This document shows positions 5,392 to 8,416 of a stretch of 8,416 nucleotides of DNA, one piece after another. Position 1 is the first letter of the stretch; every line of letters begins with the position of its first letter. Source of the DNA: Acidobacteriaceae bacterium (lineage in GTDB: Bacteria; Acidobacteriota; Terriglobia; Terriglobales; Acidobacteriaceae). The notes beneath the pieces were generated by a model. It saw only the letters and a list, made by a program, of their open reading frames with translations, ran no database searches and was not told where the DNA came from. Position numbers and translations under genes: made by a program. The stretch covers positions 1-8,416 of the forward strand of contig JASHTU010000666.1 in NCBI GenBank assembly GCA_030040395.1, given 5' to 3'.

Positions 5392-8226
5392 ATGTCTCTG
5401 AAGGCCGGGTTCCCCATCTTCTTCCTCTTGTTGTCTGTGGTTTTAACTTGTCCCTCACGGGCCTGCGCGCAAAGCGGCGCACTGCGCGGCGAAGTTGTGG
5501 ATCCAAGCGGAGCCGTCGTTCCGAATGCTTCCCTCGCATTGACGCTGGGACAAGGGACGATAAATGGTAAATCCGATGCCGAAGGCCGTTACCTGTTCCG
5601 TAATCTGGCGTCCGGTTCCTATACAATAACAGTCAATGCCAAGGGCTTTGCGCCCTTGACGCTGACCGATGTCGGGATCGCGGCCGGCCAGACTAAAGAT
5701 TTGAATCTGCCGCTCGTCATCGCTGTCCAAAACCAGGAAGTCACCGTCGCGGGCGAGAACGAAAGCGTGAGCATCAATCCCGACCAGAACGCCAGCGCTA
5801 CGGTTCTCAAGGGCGGCGATCTCGATGCGCTCTCCGACGATCCCAACGAGTTGCAAAACGAATTGCAAGCGCTCGCCGGTCCGGCGGCAGGCCCCAACGG
5901 CGGCCAGATTTACATTGATGGCTTCGAGGGCGGCCAGATTCCCCCAAAGTCGTCGATTCTCGAGGTGCGCGTCAATCAGAATCCTTTTTCTGCCGAGTAC
6001 GACCACATCGGCTACGGACGCATCGAGATCATCACCAAACCGGGCTCGCAAAAATTCAAGGGCAGCATCAACAGCTTCGGCAACAGCTCTGCGCTGAATA
6101 CTGCGAATCCACTCATCTCCGCGCAGCCGAGCTATTACCTCTACTCATACTCCGGCAATGTAAGCGGCCCTATCACAAAAACAGCTTCCTACTTCTTCAA
6201 CGCCTTCACCATCAATCGTCAGAACCAGACCATCGTTGACGCGGTGAATCCCGCAAACGTGTCACAGAGCTTCAGCGAAGCCTTTCCGTCGCCACTCACG
6301 TACTTTGAAGTGAATCCGCGCGTCGACTTCCAGCTGAGCAAGAATAACTTCATCAGTATCCGCGATTCATTTTATCGAGTGACTGCGCAGGGCAGCGGCG
6401 TGGGCACGCTCAGCCTTCCCCAACAGGCGACCAGCACTTTAAACCATACCAATGAACTGCAGATCGCCGACACCTGGGTCATCAGCCCGAATCTTCTCAT
6501 GGAGCCGCGATTTCTTTGGCGCCGCATCGAGAACAATCTGACCTCGGCCTTTTTGACCCCGACAATCACAGTGCAAGGAGCATTCACGACCGGCGGCAGC
6601 AGTTCCGGCATAGCACAAGATCATCAGGACATTTTCGCTTTGCAGGATTACGGCACGGCAACGGAAGGCAAGCACACCCTGCGTTTCGGCGCGCGCATCC
6701 GGTCGTTACGCGATGCAAACTTGTCTACTGCGGGAGCCAACGGCAATTATTTCTTCAGCAACGTCGCCGGTTACGAGACGGGAACTCCCTCGCAATATTC
6801 CGCCACGGTCATCAGCAATCCTCTTGCCCGTGTTCTTCTCTTCGATTGGTTGACCTTCTTACAAGACGACTGGCGGGTGAGTCCGAAGTTCCTTCTCGGC
6901 CTCGGTCTCCGCTATGAGGGCCAAAACTTCATTCACGATCATGCTGACTGGGCGCCGCGGGTGGCCTTTGCCTGGAGTCCTGGCCAACCGGGAAAAACAC
7001 GACCCAAAACGGTAATTCGCGCCGGGTACGGGTGGTTCTACAGCCGCTTCACGATACCCACCCAATTCAGCGCTTCCGGCGGAGCGCCTTACATCATCAC
7101 GGCCATCCATGACAATCTCATCAACCAGAAGAGCTACACCATTCAGAATCCAAACTTCTACGATCCCAACGCCGCCGAGCCGGTTTCCGTGCTGACCTCC
7201 GCCGCTGCATCGGTTCCCACTTATCACTCTGTCGATCCCCACTTCCACGCCGCGCTCGATATGCAGGGCGGCGTCGGCGTCGATCGTCAGATCACAAAAA
7301 AGATCACCAGCAATGTCACTTACCTCTACACCCAAGGTGTGCACCAGTACTTGTCGAACAACGTCACCGCTCCCGCCTTCAACATCGCCGACTACACGGT
7401 CAGCGGCGCCACTCCGGCACTCTACAATTATCGGTTCCAGTCGGGCGGCTTTTACCGGCAGAACCAGGTCATTGTTTCGTCCAGCTTCCAACTCAAGCGC
7501 CTCACCCTGAGCGCCAATTACGTGTTCAATGAGGCCAAAAGCGATACGCAGGGGGTCAATTCGTTTCCTTCCGTGGCGCAGGACCCAGGCTTCGATTACG
7601 GCCGCGCCAGCTTTGGCATTCGCCACCGCTTTTTGCTGATTGAGAGCTATACGGCCCCGCACGGGATCGTTTTTGCGTCTTTACTGGCCGCGCAATCGGG
7701 CACTCCTTATAACCTCACAATTGGTGACGATCTGACCGGCAACAATCAGTTCAATGCGCGCCCCGCATATGGCGCCTGTGGGCAGCAGGGAGTGATCTCC
7801 ACGCGGTATGGCTGCCTCGATACGGACCCCGCCGGCAAAGACGAGCCGATTATTCCCTACGGCGTCGGCATCGGGCCCGCCAACGTCGTCTACCATGTGC
7901 GGATAAGCAAGGTGATAGGCATTGGACCGAAGCTCAAGACCGAGGGCGAAGGGCAAACCTTTACGCCGGGCAACGGCGGCGTGAGCGGACGAGGGTTGAG
8001 CGGTGGCGGTCCGGCCATCCGCCTCGACGCAGCGGCGCCGCGCCGGTTCAACCTTACGTTGGCTGCCGGCGCGAACAACGTGTTCAACATTGTGAATCTG
8101 GGAACGCCCAACGGCGTTTTGCTCTCGCCGTTGTTTAATCAGACGCAGTCGCTCGCCGGCAATCAGTTCGGCAGTCCTGTTCCCGGCAATCGCAGTATTT
8201 TCCTGCAGTCAACTCTTTCGTTCTAG
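5392..8226 (+). CDS. Oar-like TonB-dependent receptor with carboxypeptidase-regulatory-like domain
   Basis: A complete 944-residue outer-membrane protein. A signal peptide (1-26, cleavage likely after ACA) is followed by a carboxypeptidase-regulatory-like beta-sandwich (about 29-116; GEVVDPSGAVVPNASL, then SDAEGRYLFRNLASGSYTI). Next comes a plug-like domain (about 120-230) with AGPAAGPNGGQIYIDGF ending at 178, RVNQNPFSAEYD and GRIEIITKPG. The rest (about 235-944) is barrel-like, with alternating aromatic strands and a final Phe (QSTLSF), the usual outer-membrane sorting end. Cys796 and Cys808 could form a loop disulfide. A Gly-rich stretch lies at about 860-880. This architecture is greatly expanded in Acidobacteriota and is linked to uptake of large polymers or to surface functions; the ligand here is unknown. 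No clear TonB box is seen. I chose ATG at 5392 because AAGGGGAG (5381-5388) precedes it and the signal peptide begins there. TTG at 5371 would add seven charged residues. The gene is followed closely by an IS5-type element. Confidence 0.92.
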   Translation: MSLKAGFPIFFLLLSVVLTCPSRACAQSGALRGEVVDPSGAVVPNASLALTLGQGTINGKSDAEGRYLFRNLASGSYTITVNAKGFAPLTLTDVGIAAGQTKDLNLPLVIAVQNQEVTVAGENESVSINPDQNASATVLKGGDLDALSDDPNELQNELQALAGPAAGPNGGQIYIDGFEGGQIPPKSSILEVRVNQNPFSAEYDHIGYGRIEIITKPGSQKFKGSINSFGNSSALNTANPLISAQPSYYLYSYSGNVSGPITKTASYFFNAFTINRQNQTIVDAVNPANVSQSFSEAFPSPLTYFEVNPRVDFQLSKNNFISIRDSFYRVTAQGSGVGTLSLPQQATSTLNHTNELQIADTWVISPNLLMEPRFLWRRIENNLTSAFLTPTITVQGAFTTGGSSSGIAQDHQDIFALQDYGTATEGKHTLRFGARIRSLRDANLSTAGANGNYFFSNVAGYETGTPSQYSATVISNPLARVLLFDWLTFLQDDWRVSPKFLLGLGLRYEGQNFIHDHADWAPRVAFAWSPGQPGKTRPKTVIRAGYGWFYSRFTIPTQFSASGGAPYIITAIHDNLINQKSYTIQNPNFYDPNAAEPVSVLTSAAASVPTYHSVDPHFHAALDMQGGVGVDRQITKKITSNVTYLYTQGVHQYLSNNVTAPAFNIADYTVSGATPALYNYRFQSGGFYRQNQVIVSSSFQLKRLTLSANYVFNEAKSDTQGVNSFPSVAQDPGFDYGRASFGIRHRFLLIESYTAPHGIVFASLLAAQSGTPYNLTIGDDLTGNNQFNARPAYGACGQQGVISTRYGCLDTDPAGKDEPIIPYGVGIGPANVVYHVRISKVIGIGPKLKTEGEGQTFTPGNGGVSGRGLSGGGPAIRLDAAAPRRFNLTLAAGANNVFNIVNLGTPNGVLLSPLFNQTQSLAGNQFGSPVPGNRSIFLQSTLSF

Positions 8227-8233
8227 AACCGGT

Positions 8234-8278
8234 TGCATAAATAGATTCGGCCTCAAGTAAGGGACTTATGCATGAGGC
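8234..8278. repeat. Interleaved inverted repeats at the probable IS5 left end
   Basis: TGCATAA (8234-8240) is inverted as TTATGCA (8266-8272), and GCCTCA (8250-8255) is inverted as TGAGGC (8273-8278). The two pairs interlock rather than nest. They sit between the receptor stop and the transposase start, where the terminal repeat of the insertion element must lie. GGGACTTATGCATGAGGC, starting at 8261 and preceded by TAA, is a possible element end. The right end is outside the window, so the boundary is unproven. Confidence 0.4.
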
Positions 8279-8301
8279 GGGTGGGTTGTTGAGCTTCTTC
8301 T

Positions 8302-8416
8302 ATGACGAAGAAGCAGCAATTAGTGAGCGAAGAACAATGGAAGATACTGGAGCCTTTGTTTCCCGAACCCAAACGCCGCAAAGACGGCCGCGGAAGGCCT
8401 TGGGCCAGCAACCGCG
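8302..8416 (+). CDS. IS5-family transposase, N-terminal part (cut by window edge)
   Basis: The last 115 bases encode the first 38 residues of an IS5-type DDE transposase. The start is MTKKQQLVSEEQWKILEPLF, followed by a PEPKRRKDGRGRPWASNR segment. The pattern (S/D)EQW-x-x-(I/L)-EPL(F/L)P followed by a basic KRR...GRGRP stretch is the hallmark of the N-terminal DNA-binding region in this family. The catalytic domain lies beyond the window, so intactness cannot be judged. In many relatives this frame is the first of two joined by frameshifting, which also cannot be checked here. The ribosome binding site is weak (only GAG about eight bases upstream), as is common in insertion elements that keep transposase low. 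Confidence 0.85.
   Translation, partial: MTKKQQLVSEEQWKILEPLFPEPKRRKDGRGRPWASNR

Noticed and set aside
6859..7662. Minus-strand frame of 267 residues inside the receptor gene
   Set aside because: It is antisense to a well-supported receptor barrel, with no ribosome binding site or recognisable domain.

Overview
The window looks like a chromosomal accessory stretch from a member of the Acidobacteriota. The evidence is the gene content. There is a large outer-membrane receptor with an N-terminal carboxypeptidase-regulatory-like domain and a plug of the type expanded in this phylum. A PadR-type regulator is translationally coupled to a MacB-like membrane protein, an arrangement typical of acidobacterial genomes. 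The base composition is GC-rich and codon use is uniform across the core genes. No RNA gene, CRISPR array or phage gene is visible.

Layout. Positions 1-198 are the 3' end of an IS630-family transposase gene that carries an in-frame stop. Positions 199-704 hold no gene I can support. On the minus strand, a padR-type regulator (2530 to 2204) and a MacB-like membrane protein (2207 to 705) overlap by ATGA. An 81-bp divergent control region (2531-2611) carries a TTGACA box, palindromes and a perfect 9-bp inverted repeat. From it the plus strand reads an ABC ATPase (2612-3385) that overlaps by 8 bp a 12-or-so-helix membrane protein (3378-5213), probably its permease. A 178-bp gap contains a long imperfect hairpin. 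It is followed by a complete 944-residue TonB-dependent-receptor-like protein (5392-8226). The window ends in the first 38 codons of an IS5-type transposase (8302 onward).

How the genes may work together (inference). The PadR protein probably represses both divergent units and releases when it senses a ligand. This would switch on an ABC exporter (ATPase plus permease) and a MacB-like protein with a periplasmic domain. The MacB-like protein has no ATPase in its own operon, and the nearest one is the divergent ATPase. The receptor downstream lies on the same strand and could be co-transcribed or separately controlled. Whether it shares a substrate with the exporter cannot be told from sequence. 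Insertion-sequence material at both ends suggests a rearranged neighbourhood, but nothing shows that the block itself moves.
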